A DNA stretch of 40,477 nt, taken from JAPYTY01 sp036338435 (lineage in GTDB: Bacteria > Acidobacteriota > UBA6911 > RPQK01 > JADFOI01). Positions 8,650 through 16,887 of this stretch are shown piece after piece; within the stretch, counting starts at the first letter, position 1, and every line of letters starts with the position of its first letter. Below the pieces are notes generated by a model. It was not told the DNA's origin, made no database searches, and saw only the letters and a list, made by a program, of their open reading frames with translations. The stretch lies in contig JAYZCG010000013.1 of the NCBI GenBank assembly GCA_036338435.1, positions 1 through 40,477 on the forward strand, written 5' to 3'. Made by a program: the position numbers and the translations under genes.

Positions 8650-9141
8650 ATGATAAAGAAAGCACTGAGATGGATAGCGGTTGGACTGGCTACGTTGGTG
8701 ACAATTCTTTTTTTGCTCTACCTCAATCGTAGTGATCCTTACAGAGTTATTCCAGGCAAGCAGCTCATTGGAGAGGAAGCCACTGAGTCGATTGATGATT
8801 GGAACTTCGTGCTACAGCACCGTCTAGTCACCAACGAGGTAAGGCCCTCAAATCCCTATTCAGTCCACACTGGATACGTTGTTCATGAAGGTGTCCTCTA
8901 CATTCCCGCTGGAAAAGGAAGCGAAAGCCGGTGGGCTCAGTTCTTACTCCAGGATCCGAACATGAGGATTAGGGTAGGGGACAAGCTTTACAAGGTACGT
9001 GCCACACGAGTAGAAGATCCAGCGCTTGTGAGTGCCCTGCACGCGATTCGGGATCAGAGGAATCCAGGCCAAGAGGAAAAAACCCCAGAAGAACTAGCTC
9101 GGCTAGCCCGATTCTGGTTTTTCCGGATTGACTCGCGCTAA
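8650..9141 (+). CDS. Membrane-anchored protein of unknown function, possible split-barrel domain
   Basis: 163-aa protein with a single N-terminal hydrophobic helix (residues 8-25, WIAVGLATLVTILFLLYL) that would anchor a soluble domain in the periplasm. The segment GVLYIPAGKGSESRWAQFL followed by RIRVGDKLYKVRATRV resembles the strand-loop pattern of split-beta-barrel (flavin/deazaflavin or PNPOx-like) proteins, where a WAQ/WY motif follows a short glycine-rich loop. That assignment is tentative. Translation start at 8650 is supported by AGGGGGATAGGGAG immediately upstream, although the nearest GGGAG is only 3 nt from the ATG. The polytopic membrane protein at 9229 follows on the same strand after 87 nt, and the two are probably co-transcribed. 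Confidence 0.7.
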   Translation: MIKKALRWIAVGLATLVTILFLLYLNRSDPYRVIPGKQLIGEEATESIDDWNFVLQHRLVTNEVRPSNPYSVHTGYVVHEGVLYIPAGKGSESRWAQFLLQDPNMRIRVGDKLYKVRATRVEDPALVSALHAIRDQRNPGQEEKTPEELARLARFWFFRIDSR

Positions 9142-9228
9142 CTTGCCATGCCGTGCTGGATTCTTTCTGATGTTTCTAGAGCAAAAAATGCAGGGAGTTG
9201 TTCGGATGTTGCGGTACGAGGTGAGTAG

Positions 9229-10251
9229 ATGACTGCAACCAGCTTTTGGAAACGCCTTACAGTTCGACCCGATGTTTTAACGCTTGTGGGCGGTATCTTG
9301 TTTAGCCTTGCGTTTACCGGGTTGATCGCATGGGCCGGAAGCAGACTCGATGCTATCAAGCTTCTCCCGGACCAGGGTCCGTCCTGGTACTACTGGAAAC
9401 TGCCCGAACCTACTTTCTGGACCCGTTTTTCAGCCTGGGGTTTGTATCTTGCACATCAGCTAACCTTTTGGGGGCTAATCTACTATGCTCAGAAATACGT
9501 ACGGCGATATTCGATTGGCCTGAAGCCGGTCAATGTCGTGGCCCTTGCCACGACAGCACTCTTTATTGTTCTCCATTTCATTCAGACCCACATCTGGTAT
9601 GACGGCTTAGCCCAGGATGTTTCGGTTTTCAGTTCTCAAAATTCGGTGATCGTACTGTTGGTGTGGGTGCTACTCATGGAAAATAATCGTAGAGGGATGT
9701 TTTTTGGTAAGAGGCTCCCGATTAGCAAAGAAATTATACGCTGGGCACGAACCTATCACGGCTATTTTTTTGCCTGGGCGACGATCTATACCTTCTGGTT
9801 CCACCCGCTAGTTTCCACGCCCGGACACCTCATGGGCTTTCTATACATGTTCTTGCTGCTGTTGCAAGGAAGTCTAATATACACAAGAGTGCACACGAAT
9901 CGTTGGTGGACTCTGACGATGGAGGTCTTGGTGCTGGTACACGGTAGCATGGTTGCTTTCGCCCAGGGCTTCGGTTTATGGCCTATGTTCTTATTTGGGT
10001 TCGGTGGGATCTTTATCATTACTCAGATGCACGGTGTGGGGTTGAAGCTGTGGGCAAAGTTTGGAGTTTTGGCAGGATATCTTGGAGCCGTAACGGTCGT
10101 TTACGGTGAGCTTGGCTGGAGTCGTCTTGACGAGATCGTCCGTATCCCGGTTATCGATTATCTGGCGGTCTTAGTCCTAGCTGGGTTAATTGGTGGAGGT
10201 CTGTGGATCGTCCGTTGGTTTCAACGCCGAGTCTTGCGGTGCTCATCCTAA
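9229..10251 (+). CDS. Polytopic inner-membrane protein, histidine-rich, unknown function
   Basis: 340-aa protein with about nine hydrophobic segments, roughly at residues 18-37, 65-85, 100-118, 135-150, 170-190, 200-218, 228-246, 250-270 and 300-325. Several histidines lie in or next to membrane helices: VLHFIQTHIWYDG, YHGYFFAWATIY, FWFHPL, TPGHLMGF, VHGSMV and QMHGVG. Such spacing can serve heme or metal binding, as in ferric-reductase-like or cytochrome b-like proteins, but I do not recognise the family. Start codon choice is supported by GAGG 7 nt upstream. It probably forms a two-gene unit with the anchored protein at 8650. The C-terminal tail is basic (RWFQRRVLR), predicting a cytoplasmic C-terminus. 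Confidence 0.75.
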   Translation: MTATSFWKRLTVRPDVLTLVGGILFSLAFTGLIAWAGSRLDAIKLLPDQGPSWYYWKLPEPTFWTRFSAWGLYLAHQLTFWGLIYYAQKYVRRYSIGLKPVNVVALATTALFIVLHFIQTHIWYDGLAQDVSVFSSQNSVIVLLVWVLLMENNRRGMFFGKRLPISKEIIRWARTYHGYFFAWATIYTFWFHPLVSTPGHLMGFLYMFLLLLQGSLIYTRVHTNRWWTLTMEVLVLVHGSMVAFAQGFGLWPMFLFGFGGIFIITQMHGVGLKLWAKFGVLAGYLGAVTVVYGELGWSRLDEIVRIPVIDYLAVLVLAGLIGGGLWIVRWFQRRVLRCSS

Positions 10252-10345
10252 CAACCTTAATATTTTTCTAACGATAGGGTCCCATAGTCGGTTCAACACG
10301 AATGCATAGAGAATGTATCTGAAACATGTCCTGAAACTGTAATCA

Positions 10346-11776
10346 TCATCCGTTCAAAGGGTAGTGTCGGATTCTGGAAAAACCGACGATAAAGACTCCC
10401 AGCGTGGGGATGATCATGCCGACCAGGGCTACCAATATCCGATTCGCTATCCGGTCTTCGGGATCTTCCAGGTAGGTGTAGTCTGGAATCTCGTCGAAAT
10501 CCGGTCCCGTCATTTCGTGCAGAGCAAAGATTTTGGGAACGAAGTAGGTCCTCCACTCTTCATGAAAAGCATCCACAATGCTCATGAAGTGGCGAAAGCG
10601 GGTCGGTCCGGTTCCAGCAATTTCATTCAGGGCTTCCTGGGTGACGATTGCTGGGGAAAGGAAGCGCAGTCGATTGACCTGGGTCTGCTGCTTTGCCAGC
10701 TGCTTGTTAAAGCGGTTCAATACCGGTTGCATGCTCTCTTCTACCTTCATCTCAGCCGCCCATTGTAGGGTGTCAAAATTCTCTGTATGGGACTGCTCAT
10801 CCTCGGACAGCAGTTCCGGATGGTCTTCGTAAAAGATCGACAGTAGTTGGGCTTCCTCGGCCCTGGCGTTCATTGAAGCGTCACGCATGGCGACGATGTA
10901 TTCTACCCGTGAAGGCACAGGATGCAAGGTCTTTACGAGGAGGTTGACCACTGAGGGGACCAGAACCACGAACACCAGCCACAAGCTAGTCAGGATGATG
11001 GCATTGGTCGCTGAGCTTCGTCCGATGGTGTTTACTGCCAGCGCCAATCCAAACCAAAAGGCACTATATACGATCACGATGCTGATCCACAGTAGCAGTT
11101 TAAGGGTTGTACCCATGCCGAATAGATTTACGCCGTTCAGGAGAAAAGCCAAAATGGAAAACCCAATTACCAGTGTCAGGGCCATGAGGGCTCGAAAGCC
11201 CACTTTGCCCACCACAAACTTTCTAAGAGAAACAGGTTGGGAAAGAACCATGGCTAGCGTACCTTGTTCCCTCTCTGAGCTAATCAAATTGTAGGTCAGG
11301 GCTAAAATGAGTAATGGAAAGAGATAAACCGTGACAAAAGCTAGATCAAAACGGCTCTCCAGCAGATGGTTTGGGTTTTCTAACTCTGAATGCCTTTTCT
11401 GGCGCTGTGTGGCCTGCGTGTTGACTAGAAAATAAGAGGGATATAGGTCACTTTGTCCCACCGACAGTGAAGCCAGAGGCCCGGGAGGCAAATAGGCATA
11501 TCGGAGTCCCATCCTGCGACCGATGTACCTGGCACTGTAAGGAGATCTGCTAGCTCTTTCCGGGTCCAGTCCGTTGGCAACTGTGTGCTGGGCTTTGGCC
11601 AGCCGATCATGCTCTTCTTGGAGAGCTACCTCTATGGTCCCTTCCAGGAAGGCGACCCAGGAGGTTCCGTTGTAAACTCCATAGCTTATTGCCACCGCCA
11701 GTATAAGAATGATCCACCAGAGTGTTCGATCGGCGTTCAGATTGCGCCATTCGTGCTTGACGATTTGAGTAAGCAT
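10346..11776 (-). CDS. ABC-2 type transporter permease, DUF3526-like (second permease)
   Basis: 476-aa ABC-2 permease. One transmembrane helix near the N-terminus (LWWIILILAVAISYGV) is followed by a large extracytoplasmic domain of about 130 residues, then five helices from about residue 155 with the ABC-2 signature SSEREQGTLAMVLSQPVS. A second soluble stretch precedes the last helix (ALVGMIIPTLGVFIVGF). This matches the DUF3526 permease layout. ATG 11776 has GGAG 6 nt upstream; a GTG at 11788 would add four residues. The gene starts 15 nt after the stop of the other permease and completes an ATPase-permease-permease exporter. Transported substrate unknown. Confidence 0.87.
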   Translation of the reverse strand: MLTQIVKHEWRNLNADRTLWWIILILAVAISYGVYNGTSWVAFLEGTIEVALQEEHDRLAKAQHTVANGLDPERASRSPYSARYIGRRMGLRYAYLPPGPLASLSVGQSDLYPSYFLVNTQATQRQKRHSELENPNHLLESRFDLAFVTVYLFPLLILALTYNLISSEREQGTLAMVLSQPVSLRKFVVGKVGFRALMALTLVIGFSILAFLLNGVNLFGMGTTLKLLLWISIVIVYSAFWFGLALAVNTIGRSSATNAIILTSLWLVFVVLVPSVVNLLVKTLHPVPSRVEYIVAMRDASMNARAEEAQLLSIFYEDHPELLSEDEQSHTENFDTLQWAAEMKVEESMQPVLNRFNKQLAKQQTQVNRLRFLSPAIVTQEALNEIAGTGPTRFRHFMSIVDAFHEEWRTYFVPKIFALHEMTGPDFDEIPDYTYLEDPEDRIANRILVALVGMIIPTLGVFIVGFSRIRHYPLNG

Positions 11777-11791
11777 ATTGGACTCCACGGT

Positions 11792-13213
11792 CTAACCAGC
11801 CTTAATAGAGCGAATGGTCCAACAAAGGGGGCCTCCCGCCAGTCCAAACCACATGATGAGAATGAGCAGGCTAACCCAGTGATTGCCCAATACCCACGAA
11901 ACAGGCTTCATCTGGTACTGAAATGGAGGGACTTTCTCCCAGACATCGATCCCATTCACATATTTGGAGCCAGCTTCAGCCCCATTGAAGGTAATATCAT
12001 CATTGATAATCTTGACCTCTAACCGCCGATGCATCTCCGCCTTTTCGGCAAAATCCTGATGGAGATAGTAGTCCGTACCGGCTAGTCCCATTGAGAGGGA
12101 GCGAATAGCCAAAAGAGGGGCCACCGCAGCACCGATCTGTTGGACCCGGTTTTGTTTACGGAAGTTCTCGTGCAGATCGCCGTAGAATTTGTCGAAGACC
12201 TCGTAGCCCCAGTCTTCATTCATCTGAAGTCTAATTCCAGCAAAGTTTACCGGCAAGTCCTTGATGTCGTTAACGCCGTACTGGGACATGATTTCCGTTC
12301 GTCGTTTTCTTTCGACTTCACGATAGGTCGTGTTCCCGTCCACTCCATATTGGAGGGCAAGTTTGATATTTGACTCGAACTCGAAATTAGATGGACCCGG
12401 GTAGAGACTGCGCGAGAGATCGGAGGCAAAACGTGGTGCGATCAGACCGTTGAAAATCCAGAAACCTAATAGTATCACCAGGGCCAATCTGGACGAGCGG
12501 GCTTTTGCTGAAACGGCCAGCGAGACGCTGATGAAGATGCTGAAATAGAGCACGTAAAGAAAACCCATCATTAGCATGCGTCCTGAGTCGACCTTGGCTT
12601 CGGCTAAATTGGTCAACAAACTTAGAGTGATTACTCCAATCACCACTGCAGGAACTAATATGAGGGCAAGGGCCGCGGCTATTCCGAGGGCTTTGCCGGC
12701 AGCCAGATGGCTTGGCTTAATACCCAGACTAACTAACTGTCGGAGGGTGCCCTCTTCCCTTTCGCCAGCAAAGGCTGAAAATGAAACGAGAATAATAAGT
12801 AGTGGCAGCAAGATTTGCAGAACCACGGCCGCTGTCAGTTGGCCGAATCGTTCAACGGCAGTAGCATCCTCGGCGGGCCGGGCCTGGAACTGATTCTGAT
12901 TGTGGGCTTCCAGCCACACTGCTGCTCCCACATAGGGTTCGATTCCTGTATCTATGGAAGACAGGAATGTTTTGGGTTTGAAGGCATAGGTGCCGTAATG
13001 TGCTCCTGAATGAGGATTTTGCTCAGGCTGACTGAGCCACTGCTCTCGAACTCTGGTTTGTGCTAATTCGTGTTGGGTATTCAACGTCTGATAGTGTCTC
13101 CAGCCTACCACCAGGGACGCCAACAAAAGACAAAACACGATTCCTGCAACCCACTTGAAGCGGCCGTCACGAACCATCTGCAAGAATTCCTTATGGGCAA
13201 TTGTCTTAATCAT
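11792..13213 (-). CDS. ABC-2 type transporter permease, DUF3526-like (first permease)
   Basis: 473-aa permease with the same plan as its neighbour: an N-terminal helix (WVAGIVFCLLLASLVVGW), a long extracytoplasmic domain, then helices including VVLQILLPLLIILVSFSAF, followed directly by the ABC-2 coupling motif GEREEGTLRQLVSLG. Later helices include ALALILVPAVVIGVITLSLL and a final LLILIMWFGLAGG. Its ATG overlaps the end of the ATPase gene by 8 nt (the shared bases ATGATTAA), implying translational coupling. Being adjacent and homologous to the 10346 gene, the two likely form a heterodimeric membrane channel energised by the ATPase at 13206-13910. Confidence 0.88.
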   Translation of the reverse strand: MIKTIAHKEFLQMVRDGRFKWVAGIVFCLLLASLVVGWRHYQTLNTQHELAQTRVREQWLSQPEQNPHSGAHYGTYAFKPKTFLSSIDTGIEPYVGAAVWLEAHNQNQFQARPAEDATAVERFGQLTAAVVLQILLPLLIILVSFSAFAGEREEGTLRQLVSLGIKPSHLAAGKALGIAAALALILVPAVVIGVITLSLLTNLAEAKVDSGRMLMMGFLYVLYFSIFISVSLAVSAKARSSRLALVILLGFWIFNGLIAPRFASDLSRSLYPGPSNFEFESNIKLALQYGVDGNTTYREVERKRRTEIMSQYGVNDIKDLPVNFAGIRLQMNEDWGYEVFDKFYGDLHENFRKQNRVQQIGAAVAPLLAIRSLSMGLAGTDYYLHQDFAEKAEMHRRLEVKIINDDITFNGAEAGSKYVNGIDVWEKVPPFQYQMKPVSWVLGNHWVSLLILIMWFGLAGGPLCWTIRSIKAG

Positions 13214-13910
13214 GCATATGTTCTAGGTAGATACGTTCCAGATCAGTGTGCTGGAGACCCTCCGTGTCCAGGGTGTCGACCAACCGACCGTGTTTCATGA
13301 TTCCTACCCGTGTCCCGGTTTCCTTGGCTCGAAATAGATCGTGGGTGGCCATGAAAACGGCCACTCCCTCAGAACTTAGCTTTTGCAAAAGCCCCGAAAA
13401 CTCATTAGAGGCTTTTGGGTCTAGCCCCGAAGTGGGTTCATCTAAAAGCAGAACTTCGGCTTTTTTTGCCAGGGCAATAGCAATTCCCACTTTCTGGCGC
13501 ATGCCTTTGGAATAGGTGGAGATGCGTTTGTGGGCCTCGTTGGTGGTTAGTCCAACCTGCTCAAAAAACGGAAGCAGGTCGGGGTATTTGTAGCGTCGTC
13601 CTGCCAGTGAGCTGAAGTATTCGAGATTCTCCAGTCCTGTGAGGTTTCGATAAAGCATTACCTGTTCCGGGATGTAGGCTAGGTATTTCTTGGTTTCGAG
13701 CGGCGCCTGGACAACATCCAGGTTTTTTACCCGGGCGCTTCCGCCTGAAGGCTTAACAAAGTTCAAAAATAGGTTTATGGTCGTCGTTTTACCGGCACCG
13801 TTCGCACCTAGAAGACAAAAAATCTCACCTGATTCAACCCTAAGATTCAAAGAGTCTAGCGCCGGTGGGCCGCTGTCATAGATTTTTGAGAGATTAATTG
13901 CCTCTAACAT
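13206..13910 (-). CDS. ABC transporter ATP-binding protein (ABC-2 exporter type)
   Basis: 234-aa cytoplasmic ATPase. Walker A is GANGAGKTT at about residues 36-44, the signature is YSKGMRQKVGIA near 133-144, Walker B is VLLLDEPTSGLD near 153-164 and the switch histidine is in MATHD. The NatA/CcmA-like single-domain size is typical for ABC-2 exporters. The AGGAG serving its ATG lies inside the last codons of the upstream PhyH gene, whose stop is 1 nt before this start, so the two are almost certainly co-translated. It energises the two DUF3526-like permeases that follow. Confidence 0.93.
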   Translation of the reverse strand: MLEAINLSKIYDSGPPALDSLNLRVESGEIFCLLGANGAGKTTTINLFLNFVKPSGGSARVKNLDVVQAPLETKKYLAYIPEQVMLYRNLTGLENLEYFSSLAGRRYKYPDLLPFFEQVGLTTNEAHKRISTYSKGMRQKVGIAIALAKKAEVLLLDEPTSGLDPKASNEFSGLLQKLSSEGVAVFMATHDLFRAKETGTRVGIMKHGRLVDTLDTEGLQHTDLERIYLEHMHD

Positions 13911-13911
13911 A

Positions 13912-14763
13912 TCATGGTGTCTCCTTGATTTTGCCGATCCCCGTTTTGTATTGTTGGTATCTGTAATCTAGCGTCTCCAGACAAGCGGGATCAAAGTCAC
14001 ACACAGGAACTGGATCCACCTCCCAGTAGCCATAGTTATCCTGACCCCGGACCAGTAGTGCTGAGGCACCTTCAAAGGCGGTCTGTTTAACGTGGGGCTC
14101 AATATAGTGAATCGAGAGTCCGATCCGTGCATCATCTGAACGGTTAGGATTTGAGCCATGAATAACAGCCTCATGATGGATTGAAAACTCTCCAGCAGCT
14201 AGGATAACATCAGCGGCTTGAGATTCGTCAATACCTTCGATACGCTGGCCGCGTATCAGTAGGTTGTCCTTGTTCCAAGTTTCTGTATGTTTCAGAATGC
14301 CCTCGTGGTGGGTGCCAGGGATAAATCGCATGCACCCTGCTTCCACTGTACTGTCGCTGATTGCCAACCAAGCCGTTGCTGTTGCCGGTGGCCTTAGCCC
14401 ATAGTAGGTTGAGTCTTGATGCCAGGATACAAAACGGGGGTCGTTGGCTTTCTTGGTAAAAAAGCTTGAACCCCAGCACAGGATGTTGGGGCCGATGAGG
14501 TCTTCAATAGCATCCAGGATCGTTTGATGGCAGATAACCTCATGCATCCAGGGAAAAGGTAAGTGGGCTTTAATCTTAAATCGGCTCTGCGCCTCAGCCC
14601 CAATTTTCTCTTCCAGCGAGTCGAATTTACCACGAAGCTTACCTGTTTGATCACTATTCAGGGCTTGAATGGGAAAGATGCAGCCATCATTGTCATAATT
14701 GTTTATTTGGCTTTCGGTGAGCAATTTGGGCACGCCAACCTCCTCTGGACTAACCTGCACCAT
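13912..14763 (-). CDS. Phytanoyl-CoA dioxygenase (PhyH) family Fe(II)/2-oxoglutarate oxygenase
   Basis: Predicted 283-aa cytosolic non-heme iron oxygenase. The metal triad is visible: HxD in SWHQDSTYYG (about residue 130) and the distal His in EFSIHHEAVIHGS (about 215). The 2-oxoglutarate-binding Arg is probably in DARIGLSIHY. CMRFIPGTHHEG in the middle is a family signature. ATG 14763 is preferred over a TTG at 14799, which would add 12 unconserved residues; neither has a clear Shine-Dalgarno. No signal peptide. Bacterial PhyH proteins hydroxylate diverse small molecules, so the substrate is open. It heads an operon with an ABC-2 exporter, which suggests tailoring of a compound or lipid that is exported. 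Confidence 0.88.
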   Translation of the reverse strand: MVQVSPEEVGVPKLLTESQINNYDNDGCIFPIQALNSDQTGKLRGKFDSLEEKIGAEAQSRFKIKAHLPFPWMHEVICHQTILDAIEDLIGPNILCWGSSFFTKKANDPRFVSWHQDSTYYGLRPPATATAWLAISDSTVEAGCMRFIPGTHHEGILKHTETWNKDNLLIRGQRIEGIDESQAADVILAAGEFSIHHEAVIHGSNPNRSDDARIGLSIHYIEPHVKQTAFEGASALLVRGQDNYGYWEVDPVPVCDFDPACLETLDYRYQQYKTGIGKIKETP

Positions 14764-14868
14764 AGTAGTAGGTTTCTTAGACAGATTCCAGAAGTGCAAG
14801 AGTATTTTATGGTGGGCACAGCACTCGAATTTTCCTACTCGTAAACCATATAAGGGGAGTATAATCGT

Positions 14869-15966
14869 TTGCCAATGAGAGTTGTTATAACCAAGAAAGC
14901 ACCCGCTAGGATAATGTCTCGTTTTGGATTCATTAGCTTGGTTACAAGTTTGTGTGCGGGGTTGTATTTCCCGTCAGTTTTTGGGCAGGAGGACTCAAAG
15001 CCCCTGATCAAGATTGTGGCCACCGGAGGTACCATCGCCAATACTTTAGACGGTCGCATTCCCATCCAACAGACAATCGCAGATATCTATGAAAATTTCC
15101 CAGAAACTCGAGAACTACTTGATAGTGTGAACATTGAAATAGATGACATCATCCGTCTGGGCAGTAGTAGATTTACCTCCAAGGAATTTCTGAAAATTGC
15201 TCGTACTGTGAGCGAGGCCGTCAAAATACCCGATATCAAGGGTGTTATTGTCACCCACGGTACCGTGACTACGGAAGATACAGCCTACTTTCTTCAACTG
15301 CTCGTCAGAAGCAACAAACCTGTTGTTATCACTAACTCCCAGCGTCGTCATGGCACCGTAGGAAATGACGGAGACAAAAACTTACTCAATGCCATTTCTG
15401 TGGTGCTCTCCGGGGAGTCAGTAGGCAAAGGGGTGATGGTGGTTCACAACCAGACCATTAGTTCCGGTCGAGAGGTCTTAAAAACAAGTGGCCATCCTGG
15501 TTCCTTTCTGTCAGCGACGTATGGCTTTCTTGGACTTATCGAATCTGACCGTGTAACCTTTTATCGATCACCCACTCGTAGGCACACCCATGCCTCCGAG
15601 TTTGACATCGATACGATCATAGCTCTGCCTAAAGTTGAAATTATTTCAGCTTACTACGATGCCGACCCAGCACTGATACAGGCTGCAGCCAACTTGGGTG
15701 TTAAGGGAATTGTCCTCAATGGCTTAACACCCAGCGGGGGGCCTCATATAGACCAGCAGCCGATTTTGGAAGAACTGGCTGGCCAAGGGATACCTATTGT
15801 TCGCACGGCACGTGGCGGTATGAACTCCAGAGTGACGGTTAATCCACGGGACAAGTTTATTGAAGGAGATAATCTGCTACCCCATAAAGCTAGGATTCTC
15901 CTGCAACTGTCGTTAACGAAGACCTCAGATTTCAAAGAAATCCAGAGGATTTTCAACGAATACTAA
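14869..15966 (+). CDS. Exported type II asparaginase/glutaminase-like protein with altered active site
   Basis: Up to 365 aa. A TTG at 14869 has AAGGGGAG 9 nt upstream; ATG codons at 14875 and 14914 are alternatives, the last giving the most compact signal peptide (ends SVFGQED). The N-terminal nucleophile motif ATGGTIAN and the C-terminal domain (PHKARILLQLSLT, FNEY end) are clear type II asparaginase features. The second motif, normally HGTDTMEET, reads HGTVTTEDT: the catalytic/substrate-binding Asp is Val (codon GTG at 15265-15267). The GAMRP segment is also replaced (ITNSQRRHG). The Lys of the second triad is kept (SGREVLKT). Canonical asparaginase activity is therefore doubtful. An AhpD-like gene follows after 29 nt. 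Confidence 0.87.
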   Translation: MPMRVVITKKAPARIMSRFGFISLVTSLCAGLYFPSVFGQEDSKPLIKIVATGGTIANTLDGRIPIQQTIADIYENFPETRELLDSVNIEIDDIIRLGSSRFTSKEFLKIARTVSEAVKIPDIKGVIVTHGTVTTEDTAYFLQLLVRSNKPVVITNSQRRHGTVGNDGDKNLLNAISVVLSGESVGKGVMVVHNQTISSGREVLKTSGHPGSFLSATYGFLGLIESDRVTFYRSPTRRHTHASEFDIDTIIALPKVEIISAYYDADPALIQAAANLGVKGIVLNGLTPSGGPHIDQQPILEELAGQGIPIVRTARGGMNSRVTVNPRDKFIEGDNLLPHKARILLQLSLTKTSDFKEIQRIFNEY

Positions 15967-15995
15967 AACTAACTGGCAACCAAGTGAGGTGTGAA

Positions 15996-16631
15996 ATGAT
16001 GAAACCAGACCCCAAGCTTCAAAAGGAAGAAGAACCTTTCATTCCCTACGTCGATCTGGAAAACTTTGATCCTATCTTGAAGGAGCGATCTGAGAAGTAC
16101 TCCCGTCGTATGGGATTTCTCCCCAACTGCAACAAGCTTTATGCCCATCGACCATCCATAGCAGCACCCTTGTGGGATCTCAATAGTGCCATTATGAGAG
16201 ATGAATCTTCGACGCTGCCACAGGGGCTCAAACGTCGCATTGCTGCACGACTAGCCAAGCTCAACAATTCCACCTACTGTGTCAGCCACCATTGTGGCAT
16301 TTTGCAGCGTGACAATGATGAGAACAAGCTAAAAGATGAAGGATGGGGTTCAGGTGACGAAGAGATTCATTCTCTGTTGGTTAATTCCAACAATGGAGAA
16401 GATGAGTTTGAAAAGACGTGCTTTGATTTTGCCGATGCCATGACTTTGGATCCAACCACCATCTCAGATGAGATCTATGAACGGGCCAAGAAACAACTGT
16501 CTCCTGCCCAAATTGTGGAACTTGCCGCTGTGGTGGGATTCTGGAAGTTGTACAATACGATTCATAGTGGCCTAAAAGTGCCTTTGGAAGAACATCTACT
16601 CGGATTTTCAGGCTGGATCAATGCGGAGTAG
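15996..16631 (+). CDS. AhpD-like / carboxymuconolactone decarboxylase family protein lacking first redox Cys
   Basis: 211-aa all-helical cytoplasmic protein resembling the peroxidase-related AhpD group. The core is LKRRIAARLAKLNNSTYCVSHHC (key residues 79-100) followed by a second helical half with VGFWKLYNTIHSGLKV. The family's CxxC is S92-T-Y-C95, so the first cysteine is replaced by serine; C95 and H98-H99 are retained and another cysteine follows at 100. Without CxxC the classical peroxide-reducing cycle is unlikely, unless C95 and C100 substitute. ATG 15996 has GAGG 6 nt upstream; a GTG at 15984 would add four residues. It is probably co-transcribed with the asparaginase-like gene 29 nt upstream. 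Confidence 0.82.
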   Translation: MMKPDPKLQKEEEPFIPYVDLENFDPILKERSEKYSRRMGFLPNCNKLYAHRPSIAAPLWDLNSAIMRDESSTLPQGLKRRIAARLAKLNNSTYCVSHHCGILQRDNDENKLKDEGWGSGDEEIHSLLVNSNNGEDEFEKTCFDFADAMTLDPTTISDEIYERAKKQLSPAQIVELAAVVGFWKLYNTIHSGLKVPLEEHLLGFSGWINAE

Positions 16632-16835
16632 TGTTTACCTTCCAGATGTCCCTTGACTGATTTACCCGAAAGAGTGTGGGTGGATTCCGATTGTTGAGCG
16701 ATCCGTTTAACTCAGGATTGGATGTGTCGAACACCATTTCCCATGAAGTTGATCTTTGATACTGTCCTTTGTTAAATGCAGAAATGCTCTGTTCCTTTTT
16801 GCTTGAGTGACCCACATGTATCGTCTAGAATTAGC

Positions 16836-16849
16836 CCTAATCTTGGGTC
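16836..16849 (+). repeat. 14-nt promoter-proximal repeat, copy 2
   Basis: Identical CCTAATCTTGGGTC to 8594-8607, here 38 nt before the amidohydrolase start at 16888. No good -35 box lies 16-18 nt upstream of the TAATCT part at this copy. The surrounding gap 16632-16887 shows no other convincing feature. Confidence 0.35.
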
Positions 16850-16887
16850 ATAACAAAGAATATGCAGGATAAATAGGGGGTATTCCA

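Noticed and set aside
13912..14799. TTG start at 14799 for the PhyH gene
   Set aside because: Adds 12 residues without similarity to the family and has no better Shine-Dalgarno than ATG 14763.
16618..16815. 65-aa minus-strand frame in the gap before amidohydrolase 2
   Set aside because: No Shine-Dalgarno, no domain, overlaps the end of the AhpD-like gene.
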